Shown: positions 1 to 7,863, counted from the stretch's first letter. The stretch: DNA of 64,000 bases from Candidatus Omnitrophota bacterium (GCA_020052645.1 JAGVOQ010000009.1:1-64000); one strand, 5' to 3'. Notes: a model not told the origin generated them from the letters alone. A program made the numbers and translations.

Positions 1-97
1 CCAGCGCATACGGGATAAGAAATTACCTGAGTAGACTTCGGGATTAAATTTGTAAGGAAAAATAAACCATTTTATAGGCAAATTTAAGGAGGGTTTT

Positions 98-229
98 ATG
101 GGGCGCAAAGCCTTAGGGCCATCAAAGAAGAAAGCATGCGACATGAGGAGAGATTGTAAGAAAAAGAAACAGCCGGGGCATGAAGCGAAAGTTAGCGAAG
201 GCGCTCATCATCATACTCGGCCGTTTTAG
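98..229 (+). CDS. small basic protein, unknown (43 aa)
   Basis: This ORF is too short for the ORF track. It begins with ATG 5 bases after a strong Shine-Dalgarno (AAGGAGGG at 87-94) and ends TAG at 227-229. The product is very basic (a PSKKK stretch, then CKKKKQ) and ends in a His-rich tail, GAHHHTRPF. No domain is recognised. It lies 20 bases upstream of crcB on the same strand, so it may be the first cistron of that transcript. The good ribosome site is the main support; a small RNA- or DNA-binding protein is only a guess. Confidence 0.5.
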   Translation: MGRKALGPSKKKACDMRRDCKKKKQPGHEAKVSEGAHHHTRPF

Positions 230-249
230 AGCTTTATTTTTTTAAAAGC

Positions 250-624
250 ATGATAAAATTTTTGAATCTTGCCATTGGTGGAATACTTGGGACAGTGTCG
301 CGCTATGTCTTGGGAGGCCTTGTTTATCGAAGTTTCGGCACAGGGTTTCCTTATGGGACGCTTGCGGTTAATCTTTTGGGCTGTTTTGTGATAGGTTTTC
401 TTGCGGCGATGGCAGAAAAGAAATTCATATTAGGCACTGATGTGCGTACATTCTGGATGATTGGTTTTTGCGGCGCTTTTACGACGTTTTCGACACTTAT
501 TTTTGAAACAGACGGTTTGATTCGCGACGGTCAGATAGCGCGCGCATCCATAAATATCGTATTGAGCGTAGTCTTTGGTTTTATTCTTTTTAGGATAGGT
601 GCCTATATTGCGGAGGTTATATGA
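250..624 (+). CDS. crcB: CrcB/FluC fluoride channel
   Basis: This is a 124-aa inner-membrane protein with four hydrophobic segments, the normal size of a Fluc/CrcB subunit. Family marks are the N-terminal GGILGTVSRY (GGxxGxxxRy), the pore-region AVNLLGCFVIGF with its conserved Asn, and GFCGAFTTFSTLIFE, which carries the TTFST block that lines the fluoride path. In this family, antiparallel dimers export fluoride. The gene overlaps the downstream DUF190 gene by 4 bases (ATGA), so the two are translationally coupled. I looked for a fluoride riboswitch in the short leader and saw none. Confidence 0.95.
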   Translation: MIKFLNLAIGGILGTVSRYVLGGLVYRSFGTGFPYGTLAVNLLGCFVIGFLAAMAEKKFILGTDVRTFWMIGFCGAFTTFSTLIFETDGLIRDGQIARASINIVLSVVFGFILFRIGAYIAEVI

Positions 625-965
625 AGATTCCAAGTGAAGGCAAGCTTTTAAGAATTTTTATCGGTGAGGCGGATAAATGGGAGGGCAAGCCCCTTTATGA
701 AGAGATCGTTCTTTTGGCTAGGAAGATGGGCATGGCAGGCGCTACAGCTATCAAGGGATTTCAGGGGTTTGGCTGTAAAAGCCATATGCATACGTCAAAA
801 TTATTGCGGCTTTCCGAAGATTTACCTATTATTATCGAAATGGTTGATAGCGAAGAAAAAATCAATCAGTTTCTGCCGCATCTGGACGATATGGTAAAAG
901 AAGGGCTGATTACTTTAGAAAAGGCGCAGGTGATTTTGTATCAGGCGTCGCAAGCTAAGATTTAG
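621..965 (+). CDS. DUF190 family protein
   Basis: This 114-aa cytoplasmic protein is of the DUF190 family. The N-terminal half has the typical core (LLRIFIGEADKWEGKPLYEEIV), followed by GMAGATAIKGFQGFG and the SKLLRLSEDLPIIIEMVDS block. The fold is a ferredoxin-like PII relative. DUF190 genes very often sit beside crcB and are presumed to tune or assist fluoride export, but no biochemical role is established. The start overlaps the crcB stop by ATGA. An AT-rich tract follows the stop. Confidence 0.9.
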   Translation: MKIPSEGKLLRIFIGEADKWEGKPLYEEIVLLARKMGMAGATAIKGFQGFGCKSHMHTSKLLRLSEDLPIIIEMVDSEEKINQFLPHLDDMVKEGLITLEKAQVILYQASQAKI

Positions 966-1094
966 CCTGAGTGGTATTTTTTGAGTGTCTTTTTATTTTT
1001 AAAAACGTTATAATAAGAAAGTAAAAAAGACTTCAAGTTTTTGTTCAGGTCTTTAAAATAAATCAAATGATCCGTTTGTCGAAAGTCTGTATTT

Positions 1095-1232
1095 TATACC
1101 CCGCGGCCTCTAAATCGCGCTTTTAAAAGGCAGGCCTGGCCATGGGCAGGATTTACTATGATTGCATTAAGGTTGGCCGCTTGGGTATTTCGCCCTAAGG
1201 GAATTTTTGGCTTAAAGCTCGGGTGGGCTCTA
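1095..1232 (+). repeat. structured intergenic repeat A, copy 1
   Basis: This is one of two related copies (the other is at 32867-32963). Shared blocks are ATACCCCGCGGCCT at the 5' side and GGCCGCTTGGGTATT, CGCCCTAA and GGGTGGGCTC at the 3' side. GCGGCC and GGCCGC, with TACCC and GGGTA, form a long closing stem, with further hairpins inside. The copy overlaps the 5' end of the 1158 ORF and would encode its first residues (LAAWVFRPKG). Confidence 0.65.
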
Positions 1233-1547
1233 TTTATTGTTGTTTTGTGCGGTTTGAAGTTTACTGCTTGTAGTTTTTCTCAAAGCAATGATCCGCAATA
1301 TAGCGTTGCAACTTTAGCAGGAGAAGTTGTAAGTATTGATTTTAAGGCCTCGACATTTGTATTGAGAACGCCGGATAAAAAAGAATTCACATTTGTTTTT
1401 CCGCTCGTAGCGAAAATTTTTAAAGGGTCTGAACGGATTGATTTTTCTCGTCTTGAAAAACATGACGAGGTTACGATTATATACTTAAGCGAAAGCGTGG
1501 ATATCCGGAAGGTTATGCGCATCACTGTTGAAAATCCGATTGAATAG
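1158..1547 (+). CDS. exported or lipoprotein-like hypothetical protein
   Basis: The ORF as tracked is 129 aa. A hydrophobic stretch (ALFIVVLCGLKFTAC) ending in a Cys looks like a signal peptide with a possible lipobox, followed by a small beta-rich domain (VATLAGEVVSIDFKASTFVLRT) of a type that often binds ligands or metals in short exported proteins. No family name is certain. The first 25 or so residues are encoded by intergenic repeat A, so the tracked ATG may not be the native start, but no better ATG lies closer to the hydrophobic segment. It precedes two further small envelope genes on the same strand. Confidence 0.55.
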   Translation: MIALRLAAWVFRPKGIFGLKLGWALFIVVLCGLKFTACSFSQSNDPQYSVATLAGEVVSIDFKASTFVLRTPDKKEFTFVFPLVAKIFKGSERIDFSRLEKHDEVTIIYLSESVDIRKVMRITVENPIE

Positions 1548-1561
1548 AAAGAGGATGGCAT

Positions 1562-1798
1562 ATGTCTGATATACAGGAGAAGCCTCAGGCTCCATGGTAT
1601 TTTAAGAAATCCGCAGTGATTGTCGCGTTTTTGTGCGTGGGCCCCTTGGCGCTGCCTTTGTTATGGCTGAATCCGCAAACCAAGCTGGTTAATAAGATCT
1701 GGATAAGCGTTGTTGTTTTGGTGTTGACCTATTTGCTTTATTTGTGGACAAAACAATCTATTGAGGTAATCAATGAATATTATAAACAGATGTTGTAG
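1562..1798 (+). CDS. small two-span membrane protein
   Basis: This 78-aa protein has a short polar N-terminus (MSDIQEKPQAPWYFK) and two hydrophobic helices, roughly residues 18-37 and 45-64. The PWYFK..., CVGPLALPLLWLNP pattern is typical of uncharacterised small membrane proteins of Gram-negative anaerobes. A ribosome site (AAAGAGGATGGC) precedes ATG. It begins 14 bases after the previous gene and overlaps the next by 26 bases, implying one operon. No function can be assigned. Confidence 0.7.
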   Translation: MSDIQEKPQAPWYFKKSAVIVAFLCVGPLALPLLWLNPQTKLVNKIWISVVVLVLTYLLYLWTKQSIEVINEYYKQML

Positions 1799-2366
1799 GC
1801 TAGAGCGCGTCAGAAGAAAGAGTATTTATATTTTTATTATGGGCATGGTTTTTTGTTGTTTTGCCAGCTTTGTTTTTGCGCAAGTGTGCACGGTTAAGCT
1901 TAAAGACGGAAATGTATTGCGGGGAAAAGTTGTTTCTAAAGAGAATGGCGTCTATAAGATTCAGACTCTTACTTTAGGCCTTTTGTCTGTTGCCCAAGCG
2001 GATATTGCGTCTATTGAAGAAGCTGCGTCTCAAGGCCAGGCCTCTGAAGCGTCTACGTATCAATCTCGTTCGAATCAGTCTTCTTCGCCCGTGGGATCTT
2101 CGTTGCCTCAGGTTTCGCCGGAGGCGATGGAGTCGTATCGTCAGAAAATAGCGGCGAATCCTCAGATTATGGACACGGTATCTTCTTTAGCTGAAGACAA
2201 AGAAGTTCTTGAAATATTTTCCGATCCAGAACTCAAAGACGCCATTCTTCGTCAAGATGTCGAGTATTTAAAAAATAACGAGAAGTTTTTAAAAATGGCC
2301 GATCACCCGGCACTTCAAAAAATTGTCCAGGAGCTGAGCAGCCAGGAGAGCGAAAGCGGGAACTAA
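1773..2366 (+). CDS. exported protein with STI1-like helical tail
   Basis: Signal peptide (IFIMGMVFCCFASFVFAQ), then a small beta domain (VKLKDGNVLRGKVVSKENG) like the short exported domains with a LkdG-x-G motif, a Ser/Gln-rich linker, and a helical C-terminus (NPQIMDTVSSLAEDKEVLEIF...DPELKDAI) that resembles STI1-type repeats. The start is uncertain: ATG 1773 has GAGGT 7 bases upstream but overlaps the previous gene by 26 bases, while ATG 1839 would give a shorter, cleaner signal peptide. Probably periplasmic; function unknown. Confidence 0.65.
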   Translation: MNIINRCCRLERVRRKSIYIFIMGMVFCCFASFVFAQVCTVKLKDGNVLRGKVVSKENGVYKIQTLTLGLLSVAQADIASIEEAASQGQASEASTYQSRSNQSSSPVGSSLPQVSPEAMESYRQKIAANPQIMDTVSSLAEDKEVLEIFSDPELKDAILRQDVEYLKNNEKFLKMADHPALQKIVQELSSQESESGN

Positions 2367-2379
2367 AAAGGAAGGTTTT

Positions 2380-2628
2380 ATGAGCGAGAAAATTAAAATT
2401 AATTTTGGCTCTGAAATGGTAGATGCAACGCCTGTTGAGATCGATCAGGCGAATGAGTATTTCAATCAGTATTTTTTAGATGACAAAACTGTTTTAAAAA
2501 TGAAGTTAGTCGCCACAAAAGTTTTTCGTATCGACGATCGCTATGATCAAGAGGGCAATCCTGTTTATTTTGTTCAATCCACCAATGTCCTTTCTGTTAA
2601 CAGCCCTCAGGATTTAAAAAAGAAATAA
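2380..2628 (+). CDS. small cytoplasmic hypothetical protein
   Basis: This 82-aa protein has no signal peptide or membrane segment. ATG follows AAGGAAGG with good spacing and lies 13 bases after the previous stop. The sequence is mixed alpha/beta (a VEIDQANEYFNQYF helix, then KLVATKVFRIDDR strands) with no recognised domain. It is the last gene of the small 1158-2628 operon. A long hairpin-rich gene-free region follows. Confidence 0.6.
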   Translation: MSEKIKINFGSEMVDATPVEIDQANEYFNQYFLDDKTVLKMKLVATKVFRIDDRYDQEGNPVYFVQSTNVLSVNSPQDLKKK

Positions 2629-2635
2629 GCGACGG

Positions 2636-2690
2636 CATAACTTACGCCTGTCTGCCGGTAGACAGGGAAGTCTACACGACGTAAGTTATG
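2636..2690. repeat. hairpin of the two-hairpin repeat family, copy 1 first part
   Basis: CATAACTTACG (2636-2646) and CGTAAGTTATG (2680-2690) are perfect 11-base inverted arms. The loop holds a smaller palindrome, CCTGTCTGCCGGTAGACAGG. It is followed directly by the second hairpin at 2702-2752. Confidence 0.7.
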
Positions 2691-2701
2691 CGCCGGAGCT
2701 T

Positions 2702-2752
2702 ATCCTTGACATTTACCCCAAGGATTTTATTTTAAATGTAAATGTCAAGGAT
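2702..2752. repeat. TTGACATTTAC hairpin, copy 1 second part
   Basis: ATCCTTGACATTTAC (2702-2716) is perfectly inverted at 2738-2752, with an AT-rich loop (GATTTTATTTTAAAT). Related hairpins occur at 3307-3355 (arms nearly identical) and 26670-26709 (diverged arms, similar loop), so this is a dispersed family and not a single terminator. Confidence 0.75.
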
Positions 2753-2989
2753 CAATTCAGGGATGCTTCAGAGGGCTACACTTTATATTCTATAAAGTGT
2801 CTGCTTATTGGGTAACTGCATTTCAGGTATTTTTTTCTCCTTGAGTTTTTGCCAAACCAATCATATTTTAATACTCAAAAGCCGAATAGGGGTGAAATTT
2901 TATTACTGTTAGCTTCGGCGTCAAATTAATGTGAAATTTTAAAAAAAATTTCTGCATGACACCGGAGTGGAAACATCCACAAAGCGGAT

Positions 2990-3017
2990 GTTTCCAAGAA
3001 AGCGCTTTCTTGGAAAC
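2990..3017. repeat. 28-base perfect palindrome
   Basis: GTTTCCAAGAAAGC is followed immediately by its exact reverse complement, with no loop. It also overlaps the arm of the upstream GGAAACATCC hairpin, so two alternative foldings compete. It could be a DNA-level protein site or part of an RNA switch-like fold. Confidence 0.7.
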
Positions 3018-3064
3018 CCACTTTTCCCCTTGTTTCTGAGTCTTATATCAGTAAACTTGTTAAT

Positions 3065-3142
3065 ACGAAAGGAGCAAGGTGCGAGAGAGTCGCGCTAAAC
3101 ATTTGCTCAAGGCTGGCGAAGAGGAGCCAGCCTTTTCCCTTT
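3065..3142 (+). ncRNA. candidate structured RNA ending in terminator
   Basis: GGAGCAA (3071) pairs with TTGCTC (3103), enclosing GCGA-gagag-TCGC. This is followed by the strong stem AAGGCTGGC/GCCAGCCTT (3109-3134) and TTCCCTTTT. Nested helices ending in an intrinsic-terminator shape, with no ORF, suggest a small RNA whose 5' end may lie upstream near 2960. No Rfam family was recognised. Confidence 0.35.
3109..3142 (+). terminator. intrinsic terminator-like hairpin
   Basis: A 9-base perfect stem, AAGGCTGGC/GCCAGCCTT, with an 8-base loop is followed by TTCCCTTTT. A second, less regular stem with a T7 run follows at 3171-3209. Confidence 0.55.
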
Positions 3143-3306
3143 TAGGGGGCATTTAAAGAGTTTTTTGCTTAAACTCGGCTTTGTTTGGATAAAGAGGCCG
3201 GGTTTTTTTGTTCAAAATCGCTTTTATCCTAAGGCTCGGCAAGGTATAATTGGATGAAGCCAGAACTCATGGAAGCAAAGCTTCCATAAGTTCTTTGGCT
3301 GAATTC

Positions 3307-3355
3307 ATCCTTGACATTTTCCCGGGTGAATTTGTTTAAGGTAAATGTCAAGGAT
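3307..3355. repeat. TTGACATTT hairpin, copy 2
   Basis: ATCCTTGACATTT (3307-3319) is inverted at 3343-3355. It is preceded by another hairpin (GAAGC...GCTTC around CCAGAACTCATGG), the same two-hairpin order as at 2636-2752. Confidence 0.7.
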
Positions 3356-3562
3356 CTGTTTTATTCCACTAGCTTTAAATCTTTGACAGAGAGATGAAAG
3401 AGATGAGTAATATTTAACTTATCAAAGTTTTCATAAGTTATTTAGCTCAATTCTTGAGCACCACATTGTAAAATTTCAGCGTACCTTGCTATATAAGGAG
3501 TAGCAAGGTACGCGCTTGTTGTGCGAAATCCCGCGATAGCGGGAATTCTAAAAGGAGTTTTT

Positions 3563-3874
3563 ATGGTTGAAAGTTCTGGAAAGGCTTTAATGTCAGACAG
3601 TCAGGAAATCCAAAATATGATCGCTCAGGTTTTTTCACAAGCTTCAAAAGCTTTGCCTAATCCTAAAATGCCGTCTTGGGTTGAAGCTGCAGCTAAATTT
3701 ATAGAGGTTCATCCCTGGATTTCTTTGATTGTAGCCTTAGGCGTCATTCTTCTGGTCACGGTCATAATCCGGGAACTCATATGTTCTTATTTAAAGACGA
3801 ATGAGGTTATGGCACGGCTCAAAAGAATCGAAGAAAAGTTAAATAATTTGGATTCAAAAGACATTAAACAGTAA
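3563..3874 (+). CDS. single-span membrane protein with coiled-coil tail
   Basis: I place the start at ATG 3563, six bases after AAGGAG; the tracked GTG at 3521 would be translated through a CCCGC...GCGGG hairpin. The 103-aa product has a cytoplasmic-looking helical N-half, one strong transmembrane segment ([19 protein letters not shown]), and a charged C-terminal helix ([15 protein letters not shown]) likely to form a coiled coil. No family is recognised. It sits 10 bases upstream of the trpB2 gene, so the two are probably co-transcribed. Confidence 0.65.
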   Translation: MVESSGKALMSDSQEIQNMIAQVFSQASKALPNPKMPSWVEAAAKFIEVHPWISLIVALGVILLVTVIIRELICSYLKTNEVMARLKRIEEKLNNLDSKDIKQ

Positions 3875-3884
3875 GAGAGAGTGG

Positions 3885-5243
3885 ATGATGGATGAGAAAA
3901 TATTATTAAAAGAAAAAGATATTCCGACGCAGTGGTATAACATTCAGGCGGATTTGCCGTCGCCTTTAGCGCCACCGATAAATCCCGCGACAAAAAAACC
4001 TCTTAACCCGAAAGATCTGTTGCCGATTTTTCCTAAAGAACTTATTCAGCAGGAATTAAGCTTGAAGCGCTGGATTGATATTCCTGATGAGATTCGTCAG
4101 ATTTATAAGATCTGGAGACCGACGGTGCTGCATCGCGCCTTTAGGTTGGAAAAGGCCTTAAAGACCCCGGCGAGGATATATTATAAAGATGAATCTGTAA
4201 GCCCTGCGGGAAGCCATAAAGCCAATACTGCGATCGCGCAGGCTTACTATAATAAAAAAGAAGAGGTGAAAAGAATTTGCACGGAAACCGGCGCTGGCCA
4301 GTGGGGTTCGGCTTTGGCTCATGCCTGTAATATTTTTAATCTTAAGTGCACGGTTTACATGGTCCGGGTCAGCTACGAACAGAAGCCTTTCCGTAAATCC
4401 CTTATGCATATCTGGGGCGCAGAGGTGTTTCCATCTCCAACGAATAAAACGCATGCCGGCCGGCAGATCCAAAAAAGATTTCCTCATACGGCAGGAAGCT
4501 TAGGTATCGCGATCTCCGAAGCGGTGGAAGACGCGGCAACCCATAAAGATGCTAAATATTCTTTGGGCAGCGTTTTGAATCACGTGCTTCTGCATCAAAG
4601 TGTTATTGGTCTTGAAGTTAAGCATCAATTGAAAATAGCTGGCGAGAAGGCGGATGTGCTCGTTGGCTGTGTGGGCGGCGGAAGCAATTTTGCAGGGCTC
4701 GTGTTCCCATTTGTTAAAGATAAATTGAATGGTAAGGATATTGATTTTGTGGCGGTTGAGCCTACGGCGTGTCCGACCATGACAAAGGGCCCGTTTTGCT
4801 ATGATTTCGGCGATACAGCGAAGCTCACGCCTCTTTTAAAAATGTATACTTTGGGTCATAGTTTTGTGCCGCCAGGCATTCACGCCGGGGGCTTGAGATA
4901 CCATGGGTGCGCGCCATTGGTGAGTCTTTTAGTAAACAAGAAAATTGTTCGTCCCTTTGCGGTTCATCAGACAGAAATTTTTAAAGCGGCGATCCTCTTT
5001 GCAAAAACCGAAGGCCATCTACCGGCGCCTGAAACGGCTCACGCGATCCACGCGGGAATCGTTGAGGCCTTAAAGGCCAAGGCGCAGAAGAAATCCAAAT
5101 GCATCGTTATTAATTACAGCGGGCATGGTCATTTCGATCTGGCTGCGTATGATAATTACTTGGGCGGGCATTTGAAGGATTATCATTATCCCGAAGAGTT
5201 GATCCATAAGGCGCTCAATGAGTTGAAGTGTCTAGGAGTTTAA
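3885..5243 (+). CDS. trpB: tryptophan synthase beta chain, TrpB2 type
   Basis: The 452-aa length and the sequence fit TrpB2, the longer, often orphan form of the PLP enzyme that joins indole and serine to make tryptophan. The PLP lysine lies in [11 protein letters not shown], followed by [16 protein letters not shown], and the phosphate loop is [12 protein letters not shown]. The N-terminal extension ([18 protein letters not shown]) is diagnostic of the TrpB2 class. No trpA or other trp gene is adjacent, which fits a TrpB2 that salvages free indole. Tandem ATGs (3885 and 3888) leave a one-residue ambiguity. A long inverted repeat follows the stop. Confidence 0.93.
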   Translation: MMDEKILLKEKDIPTQWYNIQADLPSPLAPPINPATKKPLNPKDLLPIFPKELIQQELSLKRWIDIPDEIRQIYKIWRPTVLHRAFRLEKALKTPARIYYKDESVSPAGSHKANTAIAQAYYNKKEEVKRICTETGAGQWGSALAHACNIFNLKCTVYMVRVSYEQKPFRKSLMHIWGAEVFPSPTNKTHAGRQIQKRFPHTAGSLGIAISEAVEDAATHKDAKYSLGSVLNHVLLHQSVIGLEVKHQLKIAGEKADVLVGCVGGGSNFAGLVFPFVKDKLNGKDIDFVAVEPTACPTMTKGPFCYDFGDTAKLTPLLKMYTLGHSFVPPGIHAGGLRYHGCAPLVSLLVNKKIVRPFAVHQTEIFKAAILFAKTEGHLPAPETAHAIHAGIVEALKAKAQKKSKCIVINYSGHGHFDLAAYDNYLGGHLKDYHYPEELIHKALNELKCLGV

Positions 5244-5248
5244 AAATC

Positions 5249-5326
5249 AGGCGAAAGGTTAAGGTTAAAGGCCTAAGGAAAAGATTTTTGTTTTTCTTAG
5301 CCTAAGCCTTAGCCTTAACCTTTGCC
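5249..5326. repeat. low-complexity inverted repeat (AAGGTTAAGG type)
   Basis: The left arm carries GCGAAAGGTTAAGGTTAAAG and GCCTAAG. The right arm reads CTTAGCCTAAGCC then TTAGCCTTAACCTTTGCC. Each arm repeats short words, so many registers of pairing exist. It could act as a bidirectional terminator between trpB and the next gene and belongs to a set of similar structures in this window. Confidence 0.6.
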
Positions 5327-5342
5327 AAAAGAAAGGGTTGAA

Positions 5343-5663
5343 ATGGTAACTTATGAAGAGTTTAGGAAAACAGAATTGAAGATTGGCACCATTAAAGAAG
5401 TTCAGGCGCATCCCAATGCGGACAAACTTTACGTGTTGAAAGTAGACGTCGGAGGTGTGATCAAGCAATTGGTCGCGGGCGTCCGTCTTTTTTATGGTGA
5501 AGATGTTTTAAAAGAAAAACAGGTTGTTGTGGTCGATAATCTTGAGCCTGCGGTGATCCGCGGGATTGAAAGCCAGGGGATGGTCCTTGCGGCGTCTGAT
5601 GCAACAGGGATTTCTATTCTTTCTCCTGACCGGCGGGTGGTTGAGGGCAGCGTGGTTAAATAA
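5343..5663 (+). CDS. stand-alone tRNA-binding domain protein (MetG C-terminal/CsaA type)
   Basis: A 106-aa OB-fold protein of the tRNA_bind family, the domain found at the MetRS C-terminus and in CsaA and Trbp111. Family features are KTELKIGTIKEVQAHPNADKL, the KQLVAGVRLFY core, and EPAVIRGIESQGMVLAASD. It would bind the tRNA elbow or act as a dimeric chaperone. ATG 5343 is preferred over the tracked TTG 5322 because the N-terminus (MVTYEEFRKTELKIG) then matches the family and the upstream bases belong to the inverted repeat. No metS-like gene is adjacent. Confidence 0.85.
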   Translation: MVTYEEFRKTELKIGTIKEVQAHPNADKLYVLKVDVGGVIKQLVAGVRLFYGEDVLKEKQVVVVDNLEPAVIRGIESQGMVLAASDATGISILSPDRRVVEGSVVK

Positions 5664-5841
5664 ACACCAAAATTTGAACCTATGATTTAATGGGTGCCTT
5701 TAGTGAAATCCACCGAAGCCCGACGATGCTTTATGTGATGCATCTTGTCTGAGTTTTGTCTGATTTTTTACCGTCAAACAGCTGCGGTTTTTGGCGAAGG
5801 TGGATAAGGGGTGGGTAAATTTTCTTAAGCCAATTTAAAAG

Positions 5842-6231
5842 ATGAAAGTCCTGACAAAAGAGCTGGAATTTAAGACCAAGGGCAACAACGATATCATTAA
5901 CATTACGGATAGCGTCTTAAGCCTTGTTGAAAAATCTGGGGTTAGCGAAGGCACAGCCACTCTTTTTGTCGTGGGTTCAACAGCAGGCCTTTCCACGTGT
6001 GAATACGAACCCGCTCTGGTCAGTGATATTAAAAAAATTTTTGAGAAATTGGTGCCTCGCGATGTTTCTTACGCCCATGATGACACTTGGGGCGATGCCA
6101 ATGGGTACGCGCATTTGAGAGCTACGCTTTTTAAGGCCGTCTCTTGTTGTTCCTATTATGAAGGGGCATTTAACTTTAGGGATATGGCAGCAGATCATTT
6201 TAATCGAAGCGCGAAATTCTTAGGCTTTTAA
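5842..6231 (+). CDS. UPF0047/YjbQ family protein, degenerate
   Basis: This 129-aa protein matches the UPF0047 family (YjbQ, reported to have weak thiamine phosphate synthase activity). Seen here are the E..PALVSDIKKIFEKLVP helix, SYAHDD, and NGYAHLRATLFK. Two usual features are changed: the HTTA/HSTA motif reads GSTAG, losing the His, and the C-terminal G-x-W-Q block is replaced by EGAFNFRDMAADHFN. It may be a divergent paralogue with altered activity. A 178-base leader without an ORF precedes it. Confidence 0.7.
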   Translation: MKVLTKELEFKTKGNNDIINITDSVLSLVEKSGVSEGTATLFVVGSTAGLSTCEYEPALVSDIKKIFEKLVPRDVSYAHDDTWGDANGYAHLRATLFKAVSCCSYYEGAFNFRDMAADHFNRSAKFLGF

Positions 6232-6249
6232 GCCTAAGGATGAAGTCGC

Positions 6250-6322
6250 GATGATATCCCGCTTAAGTGTCGCTAAAAATATCGTAGAGATTTTTGCGAC
6301 ATCTTACGAAGCGGGATCATCC
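6250..6322. repeat. long imperfect inverted repeat
   Basis: GATGATATCCCGCTTAAG and GTCGCTAAAAAT on the left pair with ATTTTTGCGACATCTTACG and AAGCGGGATCATC on the right, giving arms of about 32 bases around a short GTAGA loop. A second small hairpin (CGGGCTTTTAGCCCG) follows at about 6338. The word AAGCGGGATGTCGC recurs at about 7962-7974. Confidence 0.65.
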
Positions 6323-6420
6323 AAGGAAAGAAACCACGGGCTTTTAGCCCGTAGAGATTCATTGGATTTCGATAATCGCGCTAGGCAGCGCAGGGTTGTG
6401 GTAACTTTTCAGGGGGTTTG

Positions 6421-6942
6421 ATGCACCACGTTCGACAATTTGTGCCGCAGTCTGTTTGTTTATCGTGCCAGGGATGTTGTCGGTATGCCGAGCGCGATAC
6501 GGTTTGGGCGCCTGTCTTTCTTTTTGAGGAGATCGTCGAATTAACGCAAAAGAATGTCTTGCCTGTTTGCTTGTTCACGCATTCCTATGTCCACAAGAAA
6601 GAGGCGGTCCGGATCGACTTGATAGAAGAAGAGGGTGGTTTCATCTGTCCTTGTTTTGACAGTAAAAAAAATACCTGTAAAATTTATGCGTTCCATCCTC
6701 TGGATTGTCAGCTCTATCCTTTTCTTCTGGTTGCAAGAGATGGAAAAAAGTATTTGGCTCTTGATGAACACTGTCCGTATACGCAAGAGCAAAAGAACCT
6801 TTTAGAATTTAAGAAATATGTCGAAGAACTTACGTTGTGGCTTCATACAAAGGAATTTTTTGCGATCGCCGCTGCCAACCCGGCAATATTCCAAGAGTAT
6901 CCCGGTAAGATCGAGCTCTTGGCGTCCTTATCTTTTTCTTGA
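6421..6942 (+). CDS. YkgJ-type CxxCxxCC cluster protein
   Basis: A 173-aa protein of the zinc or iron CxxCxxCC family (UPF0153/YkgJ). The N-terminal motif CLSCQGCCRY and the later CPCFDSKKNTCKIY...CQLYPF carry the conserved Cys residues. Homologues are thought to bind a metal or Fe-S centre, and the molecular role is unknown. ATG 6421 has AGGGGG 5 bases upstream, and the tracked TTG 3 bases earlier is less likely. The next gene starts 15 bases downstream, and the two may act together because a DUF2156 gene follows. Confidence 0.8.
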   Translation: MHHVRQFVPQSVCLSCQGCCRYAERDTVWAPVFLFEEIVELTQKNVLPVCLFTHSYVHKKEAVRIDLIEEEGGFICPCFDSKKNTCKIYAFHPLDCQLYPFLLVARDGKKYLALDEHCPYTQEQKNLLEFKKYVEELTLWLHTKEFFAIAAANPAIFQEYPGKIELLASLSFS

Positions 6943-6957
6943 ACTTCGCAAACACCT

Positions 6958-7863
6958 ATGGTATTTCATTCTCTTAACATTAACGATAAGCCGCTTTTTT
7001 ACCGGTTTGCCCATCAAAAGCCGCACGTTTTATCTGTCTACGCTTTCGAAAATATTTTTATCTGGCGTTTTTTATTTGATATCCGCTGGGTCAAAATCGA
7101 TAATGCGCTTTGTTTATTTTTTAAAGATGGCGTAGGGATGTTTATGCCTTTGCCGCCATTAGGAAAACAAAGCAAAAAAGTTTTAGATGTTTGTTTTTCG
7201 GTGATGGAAGAATTTAATCATAACAAAGACATGTCGCGCATTGAGAATGTTGAAAAAGAAGAGTTGGCTGTTTTTAAGGCCCTCGGGTACCGGTTTTATG
7301 AAAAAGGACAGGAATATATTGTTGCGCAAAAAGATATTGCCGCATACAAGGGCAATCGGTTTAAACATAAGCGTGCCCTGGCGAATTTTTTTAAGAAGAA
7401 TACGGTCTATGAGGTCCGGGATTATTCTCATAAATTTAAAGAAGGCGTATTGACGTTATACCGCCGATGGATGAGTGAGCGCGTTTCAAAAAATAAAGAT
7501 TCGATTTACTGCGCGATGCTTGAGGACAGCTTTAAAGCGCTCAGTAAATTATTGGCTCATTATGAAGAGCTGGACGTGAGGGCAAAGGTTGTTTTTTGCG
7601 ACGGGAAGCTCGCTGCCTTTACATCGGGCGTCCCGATCTCGGATTCGATTTTTTGTATCAATTTTGAGATCGCTGATTTGTCTTATAAGGGTCTTGCGGC
7701 TTTTATTTTTAGCGCATTTGCGGAAAGCCTAAAAAGCTATGCATGGATTAATATCATGGATGATTCAGGGATCGAGAATATCAAAAAAACCAAGCTGACA
7801 TTTAAGCCGGCGCAGATTTTAAGTTCTTATACCGCACTTCTTGAGTCAGAAGAAGTTTGTTGA
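6958..7863 (+). CDS. DUF2156 (GNAT-fold, phosphatidylglycerol lysyltransferase C-terminal-like) protein
   Basis: A 301-aa soluble protein that fits DUF2156, the acyltransferase-like domain also found at the C-terminus of the lipid lysyltransferase MprF. Evidence is FYRFAHQKPHVLSVYAFENIFIW at the N-terminus, a central YKGNRFKHKRALANFFKK basic block (where MprF-like domains contact the aminoacyl donor), and AFTSGVPISDSIFCINFEIAD...GLAAFIF near the end. The substrate is unknown; transfer of an amino-acyl group to a lipid or peptide is inference. It has no membrane segments. Confidence 0.75.
   Translation: MVFHSLNINDKPLFYRFAHQKPHVLSVYAFENIFIWRFLFDIRWVKIDNALCLFFKDGVGMFMPLPPLGKQSKKVLDVCFSVMEEFNHNKDMSRIENVEKEELAVFKALGYRFYEKGQEYIVAQKDIAAYKGNRFKHKRALANFFKKNTVYEVRDYSHKFKEGVLTLYRRWMSERVSKNKDSIYCAMLEDSFKALSKLLAHYEELDVRAKVVFCDGKLAAFTSGVPISDSIFCINFEIADLSYKGLAAFIFSAFAESLKSYAWINIMDDSGIENIKKTKLTFKPAQILSSYTALLESEEVC

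Larger units (their letters stand above)
2629..3562. other. gene-free, hairpin-dense region (934 bases)
   Basis: No ORF with a ribosome site is visible on either strand. The stretch holds several perfect inverted repeats: ACACTTTATA/TATAAAGTGT at 2778-2800, GGAAACATCC/GGATGTTTCC at 2969-2995, a 28-base palindrome at 2990-3017, two terminator-like structures near 3109-3142 and 3171-3209, a 13-base inverted repeat at 3307-3355 and CGTACCTTGCT/AGCAAGGTACG at 3480-3512. It may encode one or more structured RNAs. It matches none of tmRNA, SRP RNA or RNase P RNA by their signature motifs. Confidence 0.6.

Noticed and set aside
1-97. C-terminal end of an upstream gene
   Set aside because: Two frames are open for a few codons at the window edge, but nothing distinguishes a real gene end.
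230-249. Fluoride riboswitch before crcB
   Set aside because: The leader is only 20 bases after the small ORF and lacks the conserved motif; none was seen upstream either.
2629-3562. tmRNA, SRP RNA, RNase P RNA or 6S RNA
   Set aside because: Signature motifs of the first three are absent and no long bulged helix typical of 6S RNA could be drawn with confidence.
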